Assembly: GCF_032854445.1 (NCBI RefSeq) | Contig: NC_088306.1 | Location: 16,029,764-16,093,763, forward strand | Direction: 5' to 3' | DNA length: 64,000 bases | DNA from: Liolophura sinensis | Taxonomy: Eukaryota > Mollusca > Polyplacophora > Chitonida > Chitonidae | Part shown: one piece after another, positions 22,448-33,624 of the stretch | Layout of the letters: the number at the start of each line of letters is the position of its first letter | How positions within the stretch are numbered: position 1 is the first letter of the stretch | Notes under the pieces: generated by a model | Seen by the model: only the letters and a program-made list of their open reading frames with translations | Database searches by the model: none | Told to the model about the DNA's origin: nothing | Program-made: the position numbers and the translations under genes

Positions 22448-22721
22448 AGACGGTCCGTGGCCGGGCTGGTTAGCACGTCAGCGTGGCTCAATGCCCTGGG
22501 AACCTCTCACAAATGCGGTCGCTGTGAGTTCAAGCCCAGCTCAGGCTGGCTTTTTCTCTGGTCGTACGTGGGAAGTTCTATCAGCAACCTGCGGATGGTC
22601 GTGGGTTTCCCCCGGGCTCTGCCCGGTTTCCTCCCACCATAATGCTGACCGTCCTCGTATAAGTGAAATATTCTTGAGCCCGGCGTAAAAAGACGTATCA
22701 AATAAATAAATAAATAAATCT
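22448..22721 (+). mobile_element. SINE-A, near full length
   Basis: The tRNA-like head (TCCGTGGCCGGGCTGGTTAG as A-box region, GTGAGTTCAAGCCCAG as B box) is followed by the central domain GTGGGTTTCCCCCGGGCTCT, the block CGTATAAGTGAAATATTCTT and an AAATAAATAAATAAATAAAT tail. A pol III-transcribed retroposon that depends on a LINE partner. The core resembles the V-domain of V-SINEs such as molluscan RUDI, an assignment made from memory. Confidence 0.92.
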
Positions 22722-23719
22722 CTGAAGGGAAAGTTAAAGCAGTAATTTTATAGAGTATAGAAGAGGTTCCAACTGCTGCGGGCAATATAAGGATGAAAGT
22801 CATATCCGCTCGAAGGTTCATTATTGTGACCTCATTCTCCCCAGCGTTTGCGAAGTTAGGGGCTATCTTTGAAAATCTCCATGAACAAAGGGGTAACATT
22901 TTGTTTGAATTCAAATCTTTAATGACGGTCCCAAACTGATGTAGCACCCATCCTGGGCTTCTTTAAATGTCACCAATGCAACTAACTAAAACTACCCACC
23001 CTGTGAGGGTAATGCCCCTCACAATGCTTCAACTGTCACCAATCCAACTAACCACCCACCCTTCATGGGTAATACAACTCATCCATCTCATCCAACCTTT
23101 CCTTCGATTCATCCTCAGGCCTGGCTATTCCCTACTGTTGTCACAAGAATTTAAGACATTCGTGTGAAATTCAGTGGAAAAATTACAACCGCGTCTTAAA
23201 TTACGCATTAAAGCTGATCATAAATAATAAATTATCCACACGAAAATACCAATGTTTCGTGTCATTTAGCAGGAATAATGCATTAATTTTTACAGTGTTA
23301 AGCAACTCAGAATTCCACACTACGAGAACTCTGACATAATCGTGGCTAGGATTCTGGGAGCCGTAAGTGCGAATTCTTGTCGCATGAATTATTCAGGACA
23401 GCAACGGAGACGCAGCTTCAATGTTTCGTAACAGATTAGCATAGAAACCAGAAGGAACAATGGGAACATTCCGTCCCTCAAACTTGCTAGATACAAACGT
23501 CAGATAAAATTATTTCTCGATTGGTACCAAGGAGCTCCTTGAAAAATGTGAATATGTATTCATCAGAAGAGATTTAACAGACAATAATGCCTATCGGTCT
23601 AACCGATAGATATTTACTGCTGCGGGGGGTAGGTATGTACAACGTCTGATTTCATGACTCAAGTAATATAACTGATTTACAGTTCGTTTTATATTCCTTC
23701 ACGTCAGATAAGAAACCAT
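22722..23719. other. Unassigned sequence
   Basis: A minus-strand ORF (22507-22947) starts here and runs into the SINE; its unique part has no domain. 22970-23080 contains loosely repeated CACCAATGCAACTAACTA/CACCAATCCAACTAACCA units. Nothing else supported. Confidence 0.35.
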
Positions 23720-24190
23720 TACCGATGAGGTTGTGGGTTCGAATCCAATCGATACTGGGGGCCTCCGTGACTCAGCTGGTTAGCGCGCTAGCGCAGCGTA
23801 ATGAACCAGGAGTCTCTCATCAATGCGGTCGCTATGAGTTCAAGTCCAGCTCATGTTGGCTTCCTTTCCGGCCGTACATGGGAAGGTCTTCAGCAACCTG
23901 CGGATCGTCGTGGGTTTCCGCCGGGCTCTGCACGGTTTCCTCCCACCATAATGCTGGCCGCCGTCGTATAAGTGAAATATTCTTGAGTACGGCGTAAAAC
24001 ACCAATCAAATAAATAAATAAATAACCAATTGGTACTGAATCGGCTTCGGCTTTTTGTCAGGAGGTGTGACCTGTACCTGTGATGTGCGGAGGTTTCTTC
24101 CCCGAGCTTCTCCGGATTACTTCCGCTCGGAATTCTGCTGTTACTATTTAGTGAAATGTTCTTGAGTACAGTCTAAAACATAACACAAAG
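23720..24190 (+). mobile_element. Older SINE (type II), split by SINE-A
   Basis: The left part (about 23720-23757) has a B box (GTGGGTTCGAATCC). The right part (24026-24190) has TTTTTGTCAGGAGGTGT, a diverged core GGTTTCTTCCCCGAGCTTCT and the tail AGTGAAATGTTCTTGAGTAC. Removing the SINE-A insertion restores an order that matches 58275-58500 reversed. This SINE has a different head but the same 3' domain as SINE-A. Confidence 0.65.
23758..24025 (+). mobile_element. SINE-A, full length, nested insertion
   Basis: Head GGGCCTCCGTGACTCAGCTG (A box) and GAGTTCAAGTCC (B box), central domain, and tail AATCAAATAAATAAATAA. The flanks CCAATCGATACTG (23745-23757) and CCAATTGGTACTG (24026-24038) match at 11 of 13 positions, a target-site duplication showing insertion into the older SINE. 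Confidence 0.92.
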
Positions 24191-24300
24191 AATGTTCTAT
24201 GAGCGTAAATCACTAAATCAGCATCCATATCGTGTATTAAGTTAGTTCATAAGTTCTCGTTAATCAAAAAATATGTATCTTAGCTGCTCTTTGGTTGCAG

Positions 24301-24359
24301 CTGCACATATATCCAGCGACTGTATTCAACTCGCTGCAGACATTTCACCTTACATGCAG
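24301..24359 (+). CDS. Candidate 59-bp exon, gene unidentified
   Basis: Preceded by TTAGCTGCTCTTTGGTTGCAG and followed by GTAAGC, with CAG as last codon, so both splice sites are near consensus. All three frames are open; the most protein-like reads AHISSDCIQLAADISPYMQ. Length 59 is not a multiple of three, so skipping it would shift frame. No partner exon was found and no family is recognised. Confidence 0.3.
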
Positions 24360-24589
24360 GTAAGCGGAATAAGCAATAGCAAACGAAAGTCAGGGATTGT
24401 GGTAAATCCGTTCATATTTACCTCCATCAGAATTATACTCCTAGTAAAAAATAAAAAGCTAATCAAAACATTTAATGGAACATTCTTCGACACAATAGTA
24501 AATAAACAATAAATTAATTTGAAATTATCACTCAGCACATATGATCCAGTAAATGATACAAGACCTTTACATGCTAAATACAAGTATGA

Positions 24590-24790
24590 AAGACTATAGC
24601 TCAGGGTGTAAAACCAACAGCACCGACGACTATGTTATACCTGGCAAAGGGTTACACGTTTCCGAGGGAATCATTTTGTCAGTATAACTCAGGTTTTATT
24701 CCAACAGCTCATGTAAATGCTTAAACAGTAGCAAATTACAGCTCCCCCCCCCCCCCCCGCCCCCACCCCCTGCCTCTGGAGTTTAGGGTC
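24590..24790 (-). repeat. Dispersed family B, copy 4
   Basis: Contains GTGTAAAACCAACAGCACCG, CACGTTTCCGAGGGAATC, CTCAGGTTTTATTCCAACAG and a C run (24744-24758) where other copies have short C tracts. It lies about 130 bp before copy 5 in the same orientation. Confidence 0.7.
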
Positions 24791-24923
24791 AACACAAAAT
24801 GCTGTATTGACATCACATTTCACATACAACCACTTTAAAACAATGCAAAGGAACCAATCATTGGGGATTGTTAGTCCACCAGCAGAATCCTGGTTTATGT
24901 AGGAATACTATATAATTAAAGAC

Positions 24924-25212
24924 ATACAGACAGAGAGAACAACCAGCAACGGCAGTGTGATAGCTCGCAAATGGTCACACGTAACCGGTGAAATCTTGTC
25001 CATTTACCTCAGTCAATAGTTCATTCTAATTCCCCATACAAATGTTTAAATAGTAGTATACGTTTAAATGATAGCAAACTACACGTACCCCCAGCACCAT
25101 GGCTAGTAAAAGTAGAATTACACGTCCCCCTAGCTCCATGGCTTTTAAAAGTAGAATTAGGTAAAAAAAAAATGCAGTGACTCATCGCAATTCATTAGAT
25201 GTCACTGGCCTA
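24924..25212 (-). repeat. Dispersed family B, copy 5 (long)
   Basis: Runs from ACAGACAGAGAGAACAACCA to CATTAGATGTCACTGGCC, covering the whole family in reverse relative to 11509-11755. An internal unit (CACGTMCCCCYAGCWCCATGG with GTAGAATTA) is duplicated near 25081-25160. Confidence 0.75.
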
Positions 25213-26294
25213 GAGTTACTCAAAATGTTGTATTTGAAATACAATCGCAAGCAGGATTCTCAAACTTTCTAAAAGTACCATGCCTTATCATTTTAATGAC
25301 ATTCCACCAAATAACATCTATAACAAAATGACAACACTGCACAAAAGTTTGGTGTGAAGCGAGGCGGTTACCTTGCGAATTTTATCCAATCAAACACGTT
25401 GCTATCAGACATGTAAAACTTTTACCTATTCACTCCATGAAGTGACCTATTATAACACAGAACTACTGCATAAGACATCATTTTTGCTTATTTTTTTCTC
25501 TGAATTTATTAGAACTGAAGAACTTAAATTTTACTGCTTTGTCGTTCTCGTATACAAGGGATGTTTTTTACTGCTTTAACTAGGTCAGCACTGCTCTCAT
25601 CTTGGAAAACACCACAACAAAACTGAAACATAAAATCCAGCAACAGTTATCTGCATTGATCATGCGGCCCTAGCGGTGCTTACAATTATTTCCGTTTGTG
25701 TCAGAATTGAGCATGAATCTAGTTGTACAACAATCGTAATGTAATTTTGTAAGCGTTTAACAGGGCTCAGAATCATAGGCCTCCGGAGGCTACGACCTGA
25801 ACCAGGAATATTCCGGCCGTGCAAATGAACACTATTTAAACAGATTTACTGGACTTTCCGTGTAAATGATATAGTAGGCCTACTGTATCAACAGTTCAAG
25901 CAGTGGAAAAAATATCCTTTTATACAGTATGTCCAATTTTCTAGAAACCTGTTTATCACTTGCGCCTTTGTCGCCGAAGTTCACAACTTTTGTGTGCCAC
26001 AGGCTACTGCTTAGACTATTATACTGAAAATACTTTCGACATTAGATGTAGACGTGGTGAAGCTGTGTCAAGATGAAGTTTCACTAAACTTTTACTGAGT
26101 TGAAAAAAATCTATTTTTTATATAAAAAGTATGTAAAGCCTGTTTAAGATGCTTTGAATAATAATCTTTCAATCGGCCTAAACATTAGTTAAGTGCTGTA
26201 TTTCATTAACTGTACACTTTGAAGATCTAAAGAGTATTTTTGCCAGTTATTAACTTACTCTCACCAACATTTGGTCAGTCACTCGAAAACAACT
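25213..26294. other. Unassigned AT-rich sequence
   Basis: The ORF at 25373-25579 has no motif. No convincing splice-bounded exon. Confidence 0.35.
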
Positions 26295-26538
26295 GTTCCC
26301 AATCCCTAAAGCAACTTTTTAGAAATCCCTTAAGCTACCATTCACAAATCCATAAAGCTACTGTTCACAAATACCTAATGCTACCGTTTACAAATCTTAA
26401 AGCTACCATTCACAAATCCATAAAGCTACCGTTCACAAATCAATAAAGCTGCTGTTCACAAAACCCTAAACCTACTGTTCACAAATCCATAAAGCTACTG
26501 TTCACAAAACCATAAAGCTACTGTTCATAAAGCCCTAG
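26295..26538. repeat. 24-bp minisatellite
   Basis: About ten units of CATAAAGCTACTGTTCACAA plus AATC, mildly diverged. The period is a multiple of three, so the open frame over it (26240-26446) is not evidence of a protein. Confidence 0.95.
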
Positions 26539-27359
26539 GTGGTATACATACGGCAAGGATGACACGATTTCGTTAGATATTTCGACACATAAGTATCAAT
26601 TAAATTCAATTTGTTTCGCCTTGCAAAAAACTGCCAACTCTCCTCTTCATAGTTAATCCGAAGATGTTTAATAACTATTATGAAGACTAAGTTTCTTTGA
26701 AATCTCATATTTATTTGGAATAATTTTGTTTTGCAAGTTTTGCGACACATATAGAAATTGTTCAATTTTCAATTTCTTACTAAGTTATCGCGTTGCTCCA
26801 TCGAGGATAACGATGAAAGAAATAATACGCCAACAATTTCTTTATAAATTCTCCGGGTATTTATCTTTATCGTGAATAATTCTGAAGTGTTAAAGCGAGA
26901 TGAAGCCTCCCTGTCGGTAATTTTCTTTCAACGTTTGACATTTCTTCTTGACGGCATCTTCAATTACAGTATTGGACTCTGCTCACTTTTTCGACATTAG
27001 TTATGGATGAAATGACGCGGATAAATTAGCCAAGAAAATACCAAAAAGGCCACTTTACTAATATCTGGGGAGTTTTGTCTTTGACGTCATGTTGGAACAG
27101 ATCCCTCTGGGAGAGGGGAAAGTATTTCTCGGCAAATTGTTCGGCTGACGCATCATGAATTATTCATAAGCTCAAATGACTTCCAGACCGAGGCTAACTA
27201 TAGTGTAAAATTACTAATGGTCTCCGTGAACTAGCCCCATGGGGCCTGATTAACGTGTTCTGATTTCTAATGTAAAAATCAAGGCTTTTTAGCGCTGCCT
27301 TGCCCACTAGTGATAGACAAGTTTAACAGATCGTAGGCTGGGAACCCGTGTCGGCTCTT
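26539..27359. other. Unassigned sequence
   Basis: The minus-strand ORF at 26535-26765 lacks any domain. No repeat copy or splice signal of note. Confidence 0.35.
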
Positions 27360-27905
27360 GCTACTAAAATTTTATTACTTCCTGATAAAATTTTAGTATT
27401 TCTTGATAAAATCTTGGTATTTCCTGATAAAATCTTGGTATTTCCTGATAAAATCTTAGTAATTACTGATACTCTTGGTTTTTGGTGATAAAATCTTAGT
27501 GTTATCTGATAGAATTTTGGTATTTGGTGATAAATTCTTGGTATTTCCCGATAAAATCTTAGCAAGTTTTGATAATTTTTTATTATTTTCTGATAAATCT
27601 TGGTATCTTCTGATAAAATGTTGGTATTTGCTGATAAAATCTTAGTGTTTTCTGATAAAAATGTTCGTGTTTGCTGATAAAAGTTTGGTATTTGTTAAGA
27701 AAATCTTGGCATTTGCTAAAAATTTTTAGTATTTTCTGATAATTTTTTATTTAGTAATTATTATGTTTTAATAAAATTTCTTATTTTCTAATATAATCTT
27801 AGTATTTCCTGATAAAATCTTGGAATTCCCTGATAAAATCTTGACATTTTCTAATAAAATCCTAGTATTTCTTGGTGAAATCATGGTATTTTCTGATAAA
27901 ATTTT
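27360..27905. repeat. ~21-22-bp minisatellite
   Basis: About 25 diverged copies of TGATAAAATCTTGGTATTTC(C), with unit length drifting by 1-2 bp. It gives Lys/Ile/Ser-rich minus-strand ORFs that are artefacts. Confidence 0.93.
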
Positions 27906-29573
27906 GTAGCGTTGATATGAAGTATTCGGCTTGATGTTAACAAGAAGAAGCATCGTTGTAGAAACGACTTTTGAAAATCAGGACTATTCAAACTTGCATT
28001 AAAAGGCAATCCAGATTTAAGTTTTAATAATAGTCCCATAGATCTTATAACCAATAGAACTGATGACAACTTAAGTTAATACTGGGTTTAAATCTTAGTA
28101 CACATTTGAACAACCAGATCCCAGAGTGTATTTACTGACGCCGATCCGGTTTTATGGCGACGGAAGATTTCTGTTCCATTCTAGAGTCTAGCTCATATAG
28201 TAACTTCATCTACCCAACACGTGATTTTGATCACTCAGATTTACAGAAGCAAAATAATTGGTATATGATCTATATACTGTACAAAACAAGGCTTAACTGT
28301 TTTTGGAAGAGATGCAATAACGAGCTAGGGTCTGCCTGTCAAAGTTGTACATCTTTCATAGTTGATTAAACCCAAAGTAATGAACCATGGGTAGAACAAC
28401 GTGTGCCTTAGACATCATTTTACATAGACAGCACCATATATATTTATGAATAATAACAACAACAAAACTATTACCAGATGTCAATGTCTCCCATAATTTA
28501 TTAACATATTTGATTGGTGTCTTTCCGGACAGATAACCAGACAGAGCCTGGGAAATCCAAGACCATTGTCTGGTTGTTGCGAGACATTCTTACGTACTGG
28601 AGAGAAAGGTAGCATTTTATTATCCAATTAAACCACGGTCTACAGGCATCGAGAGCTGGGTTCGAACGCGCGACCTCACAAGAATATGTATTATTGCTTT
28701 CCGGAAAATCTTTAATCCATATTAACTTCAATGCCTCCATGCATCACCACAGCTCACTATTCCCAATAGCAAACCAGTTCATATACCCTGAAATGTCGAG
28801 TGACTCTCTCACCCGTGCACCTAACCAGCTCTGCATCAACCCCTAATGCTGCTACAACAACCGATAATATTGCCCTTGAAACACCTCCGCAAACCAGCCA
28901 CTTTACACATCTATACACGACTTAGATTGAATTTTGACCCCCTCATCCCCCAGCAATGTCTTAAGTCGTTGACGGGACAATCGATTCAGCTAGGCGGCAG
29001 TTTATTTCAGGATAACGGGACATATTTCTAAGACCAGTATAGAATATTAGCTTCGTTTGAGGGTGGATGCCAGCACGCTGTAGACGTCAAGCTTAGCATT
29101 AGTATTCACACATCATGCTTACGAAAAGTGTTTGATTTCATCAGCAAGATATAGCTGCTGCCAGAGTGTATTTTCTAAAGATCTTTATACAAACAGCGGA
29201 TGAAAGCTTTATCATTCGGTATGGTCAATATTTTCTCAGAAAGTGAGATAATGAAATCAGCCAAGAGGACGCCTCAATATGATGGATGAAAGGAAATGTA
29301 CATGACATGGACAGTCCTTAAGATCAGTGTAACTTATCTGATCCGGCGTTTCAATTGAAACACATGTACAACAATTTACTTAATTAAGTGATTAACTGAT
29401 TGATTGATTGATAGCTTGATAAAAAGGCTATATATGGTTAAGGAGAGTAGGAAAAGGTGTTTTGGAACAAAGACCTCCAGGAATGTCAAAGTTATTACAT
29501 GCTAATATTTAATGTGTGAATCACAAAGCATTCCCTCCATATACACTAAATCTGTCTGGCACCTTCATTGATT
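27906..29573. other. Unassigned; tRNA-like fragment inside
   Basis: On the minus strand at about 28650-28685 GTCGCGCGTTCGAACCCAGC is a perfect B box, probably an old SINE head. 29120-29265 weakly resembles family F. No other signal. Confidence 0.35.
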
Positions 29574-29740
29574 TTTTTTGTTTATTTATTTAGTCATTTA
29601 TGTGGATTTTAAAGCTGTAGTCAAAACATTTCACTTATGTGACGGCGGTAGGTTGTATGGGGAAAGCAGAGTACCCAGGTTAAACCACCGACATTTAACA
29701 AACATCTGGCAACCTTTGCAGGATGTAGGTCATTTGAGTA
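29574..29740 (-). mobile_element. Diverged SINE (type II-like) in reverse
   Basis: TTTATTTATTTAGTC tail, then AGTCAAAACATTTCACTTAT, GACGGCGGTAGGTTGTATGG and CCACCGACATTTAACAAACA. The order follows the SINE 3' domain, but the sequence differs clearly from SINE-A. Confidence 0.6.
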
Positions 29741-29814
29741 CACGGCAAATGATCTCATGAAGGCAGCATAGTAAAGGTTGAGCAGCCTCAGTGATTGTGC
29801 GTAACTTAGTAGTA

Positions 29815-30040
29815 ACTATGTCCTGGAGCCTCTTACCAATGCGGTTGTTCTGAGTTCAAGTCCAATTCATGCTGGCTTCATCTACGGTCGATCGTGGGGT
29901 GGTCTGTGAGCAACTTGCAGATAGCCATGGGTTTCACACGGTCTCTGGCCGATTTCCTCTCATGCTGGCCGCCATCGTATAAGTGAAATAATCTTGAGTA
30001 GGGCGTAAAACGCCAATCAAACAATTACATAATTCAAATA
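29815..30040 (+). mobile_element. SINE-A, head partly lost
   Basis: Has GAGCCTCTTACCAATGCGG, the B box TGAGTTCAAGTCC, a diverged core (GGGTTTCACACGGTCTCTGG), CGTATAAGTGAAATAATCTT and the tail CCAATCAAACAATTACATAA. It faces the minus-strand copy at 29574-29740. Confidence 0.8.
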
Positions 30041-30249
30041 AAACATATATTCCCAAATATTATCTAAATCTAATAGACAGCGTCAAAAATTAGCACAGAG
30101 AGATGGGATAGAGTAGCAAACTGCAATATTGAAATATTTTATGACAGACCATAATATTTGACGCTGATAAATTCCCTTCTTGACACGGGAAATAACTTTG
30201 TTATTCTATCAACATGTTCTTTCTCCGACTGCGGCCTTAAGTTAGCAGG
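30041..30249. other. Short unassigned gap
   Basis: No signal recognised between two SINE copies. Confidence 0.3.
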
Positions 30250-30508
30250 TTTATGTTTACTGACTGGTGTTTTACGCCGTACTCAAGAATATTTCACCTT
30301 TACGAATGTGGCCAGAATCATGGAGGGAAGAAACCGGGCAGAGCCTTGAGAAAACCCTCGATCATCCGCAGGTTGCTGAAAGATCGTCCCAGGTACGGTT
30401 GGGGAAGAACCCAGCATTAGTTGGACCTGAAGTCACAGCGACCGCACTGAGGAGAGGCCCCTGGGTCATTGTGCCGCGTTGCACGCTAACCACCAAGCCA
30501 TGGAAGCT
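30250..30508 (-). mobile_element. SINE-A, reverse, near full length
   Basis: Runs from TGACTGGTGTTTTACGCCGT to CTAACCACCAAGCCATGGAA (reverse of the A-box region), with B box GGACCTGAAGTC in reverse and CACAGCGACCGCA. Substitutions are scattered. Confidence 0.85.
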
Positions 30509-30514
30509 CCAGGA

Positions 30515-30605
30515 GGTTTGTCAGATAGACCTCCACCTATAAACCACGCCATCGTCGTCGAAATGGAAAGGCAATTGAGCACGGCGTTAAAACCAGCACA
30601 CAACT
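30515..30605 (+). mobile_element. Type II SINE remnant
   Basis: CAGGAGGTTTGTCAGATAGA followed by a shortened tail (AATTGAGCACGGCGTTAAAA). The GTTTGTCAG motif is shared with 24060, 47710 and the reverse of 58395. Confidence 0.5.
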
Positions 30606-30657
30606 CAATAATCTGAGCAGTCAAAAGCCCAGGCACTGAGATATAAACAAAACTCTG

Positions 30658-30820
30658 GTGTCCTTCCAACCGTACGTTGGAAGGTCCTCACGCAAACTGC
30701 GGATGGTTTTCCCCTGGGCCAGCCCTGTTTTCTCCCACCATAATGCTGGCTATCGTCGTCTAAGTGAAAAATTCTTAAACAGGGTGTAAAATACCAATCA
30801 AATAATAAATAAATATAAAC
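30658..30820 (+). mobile_element. SINE-A, 3' two-thirds
   Basis: GTACGTTGGAAGGTCCTCAC, AACTGCGGATGG, CCACCATAATGCTGG, CGTCTAAGTGAAAAATTCTT and AATACCAATCAAATAATAAA, all in the canonical order. Confidence 0.85.
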
Positions 30821-32396
30821 AAAACTGACAACACGATGCTAATAAAGGCTAAAATCTTCCTAAGGCCAAAATTAAAATATTATATGTTTGGTGTTACGCG
30901 ACCGACCCTTCAAAAAGGCCCCCATCCAAATTCTTTTTTCGTGTTTTTACAGCTGCCAAATTATTTTATTTCATTTCATTTAATATTTTTTCCGTTTATC
31001 GTTTGCATGAAATGCAGCAGGTGAAGGGCGCTATTTCAAGATATACAGTTTCCGAAAATTCGGTCAAAGGATGGTTTATATTTACTGATACGCGGAGAAG
31101 GCTGCCATTCTTAGCCCGGTCGACGTGTGCACCCGATTATGGCATTGTATCTGTATTCAGATACTCCATAGGCAAATGTCCAAATCCACTTAATGCATGG
31201 ACTGTCCGCAAGCGAAGACATATAGGCAGCTTTTGCAACCATTGACACCGACCTTTATTCGATACTTCCTCGGAGGATCTCAGTCGAATTCGAAAATAAA
31301 GTCAGCTTTGAGCTACTCACCGCGTGCTGCCGTCTACCCTATTGACCTAAATCTGTCATCATGTAAAAAATTATCACGTTATTTAAGTATTAGAATCTAT
31401 GGAACAGCTCAACACGCTAAGGTGAACAACGTTGTTGTTTTGAAAGTTAATTTGTGGAGTGAAGAGGAAGTATGAAGAGCCAGATGGTTTTAAAATGACA
31501 GATAATTGACGCCGTAACTGCGACATTTTTTTTTTGTACCATTGAAATGTCAACCACATGTGGGCATGTGCTGCGCGCGAAAACAACAGTGAGTAGAGTT
31601 CAGAAAGCGAGATATTATGAAATCACCACGCGGATACGCCACAGAATGACATAAAAGTTGTCCAGCAGACCACAAAGCCTTCGGCGAATGTAATACACTT
31701 GACTTTTGCCCATGACACACAAGCATTTTCTCCAGAAATTCGCCGGAAGGTTCTATTCTCAAACACATATTCTACTATGGATTTTTTTATTTATTATATT
31801 ATATATATTTTATAGCTTCTCGGCTGTGAACTAAACCTTACCGAATATTAAAAGTTTTCTGGCTGACAATTTCCTCTTCCCCTTGTGCAACAAAGCCGGT
31901 CTTATAGCGCTTGGACGGGTATACGTATCCGATACCCGTAGATCGAAATACCTGGGAAGTGTTTTCACCCTTACCCATTTGATACACCCTTACCCACCCG
32001 TAAAATAGTGTTGTCATATTCTGGGGGAACGTACACTTTACCGAACTGATGACCTGCGTCCTTGTGTGGGAGTCGAGAATTCAAATTAATTACTCATTTT
32101 ACCTTACACCATAATACGCTATCAAAGAATCCCCAGTTTTATGTTAGCATCCACCATTGTGTTACTCTCATTTCACATGTATCAGAGGCCCCCACACGAG
32201 CCCCCTTCTGTTGGCATGGACAGATACCATTTGGGAGATCCCAAAATTTCAAAAAAGGTTAGTCAGGTGTAAGGATACCTTTTCTCCCTGTCAAAATTGT
32301 TCGCTAGGGGGCATGTAGCTGGGAATATTTTGGTATAATTTCCTGAACTGCCATTTAGATCACTACTGACAGATGGGGAGAAAACTTCTGTGGATA
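30821..32396. other. Unassigned; ORF and splice-like signals
   Basis: CGTGTTTTTACAG at about 30950 is a strong plus acceptor, and AGCAG followed by GTGAAG (about 31020) a possible donor. The intervening 22 codons are hydrophobic. The ORF 31003-31245 is open but without a domain. AT-rich block 31776-31815. None is firm. Confidence 0.3.
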
Positions 32397-32550
32397 GAGT
32401 ACGTGAGAAGGTCTTCCAACAACCTGTGGATGGTCGTGGGTTTCCACTGGGCTCTGCTCGGTTTCCTCCTACCATAATGCAGGCTGACGTCGTATAAGTG
32501 AAATACTCTTGAGTACGGCGTAAAACACCAATCAAATAAATGAATAAATC
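32397..32550 (+). mobile_element. SINE-A, 3' two-thirds
   Basis: Starts GAGTACGTGAGAAGGTCTTC, contains GATGGTCGTGGGTTTCCA and CCTACCATAATGC, and ends CACCAATCAAATAAATGAAT. The head is lost. Confidence 0.88.
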
Positions 32551-33086
32551 GGTGGACAGAAACTGTTTCTGTTTACTGATACATTCTTGAGAAGTGGAAA
32601 CAACGGTAATGACACTAGAAAGGACAGGTGCATTTCTAAATGGATACAGGGAAGTTAACACACAAAGACAAAGCTCATATCTCCGATTCTTTAATCTTCG
32701 AGCAACACAACACGATCGTGGTTCTCCCCTTCTTTATGTATAAATGTTTTAGACTGTAAAGTAGGTCACAGCTGGTGATCTGAGCTGACGCTCACTTGAG
32801 TGCCTACACTCTTCATACTTATAGACAAGCATGTACAATGAATGATGTATTGAAAACAGAATAAATACTTGATATCTCAGTATAGATTTTAGTTTACTAG
32901 GTCACGAGGCTCCGCTTCACTCCGTCAAAAGCATAAGCTGGACAGGATTTTGGTTATATTTTCACACGCTCGTCCACTCTGTACAGGACCTGAAAATGCT
33001 AGCACAAACTGTTGAGTTAAATTATTCTATCTACGTTACTTGTAGCTACTCTCCAACTCTAATTATTAAAGTTGTTGGTCTGACAT
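32551..33086. other. Unassigned sequence
   Basis: No signal recognised. Confidence 0.35.
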
Positions 33087-33157
33087 ATCAACGGAGTTTT
33101 AATATTCTTGAGTACGGCGTAAAACACCAATCAAATAAATAAATCAACGGAGTTTTA
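33087..33157 (+). mobile_element. 41-bp SINE-A tail with perfect 15-bp TSD
   Basis: ATCAACGGAGTTTTA occurs at 33087-33101 and 33143-33157. Between them lies only the last part of SINE-A (33102-33142, ATATTCTTGAGTACGGCG to AATAAATAA). This is an extremely 5'-truncated insertion with an intact target-site duplication. Confidence 0.95.
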
Positions 33158-33422
33158 GTTCGATTTATATTCCGGTTGTTGTTGTACTGGCTTGTCAAAC
33201 ACACAGCAACTTTTATGGCATTACGATTGGTGTGTATACTAACTGCTTGTGTTCGAGTAACGAACATTTCAAGCCGATCTGAATTCGACATGAAATACCT
33301 ATCTGAAGGCTTTCTTCTGTCCGGTTTCCTGTTTTTTCCTACATGGAGAACAGGGACTGAAATGTTGACTGCCATCTCGTCTGGATCCTGCTCACGTGAA
33401 GCGGAAGTGTTGCCATAGGGAA

Positions 33423-33536
33423 TGACGCAATGCGGGAATCCCTCATAGTGTGAAGGATTTTGATTGGTTCAATGCGAGGTCCTGGCTCGTGACCTTTCAG
33501 TATAAATACGGAGCCCGCGCAGCTTCAAGGTCCACA
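33423..33536 (+). promoter_or_regulatory. Core promoter: TATA, reversed CCAAT, bZIP-like site
   Basis: TATAAATA at 33501-33508, with a predicted start about 30 bp downstream (33530-33535). A reversed CCAAT box (ATTGG, 33463-33467) lies 38 bp upstream, and TGACGCAAT (33423-33431) resembles a C/EBP-ATF composite site. The half-sites AGGTCC and TGACCT near 33478-33496 might bind a nuclear receptor. It precedes an ATG exon, which makes this the best host promoter in the window. Confidence 0.5.
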
Positions 33537-33582
33537 TTTTCGGAAAAATAGCAAAATCATAGTTGACGTTATCTGACCAGAG

Positions 33583-33624
33583 ATGGCACAGCGACAGCTG
33601 AGTGCGGGTGATGGTCATCCCACT
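33583..33624 (+). CDS. First coding exon of an unidentified gene
   Basis: ATG at 33583 lies about 50 bp after the predicted start site, in an AGAGATGG context, and encodes MAQRQLSAGDGHPT. It ends at a consensus donor (ACT followed by GTAAGT) in phase 0. The order TATA box, 5' UTR, ATG exon, donor is coherent. The next exon in the same phase is at 34343. Confidence 0.5.

Noticed and set aside
22507-22947. 146-codon minus-strand ORF
   Set aside because: Its C-terminal half is SINE-A sequence in reverse and the N-terminal half has no domain.
31003-31245. 80-codon ORF after an acceptor-like site
   Set aside because: Composition is protein-like but the splice arrangement needs a very short hydrophobic exon, and nothing supports it further.
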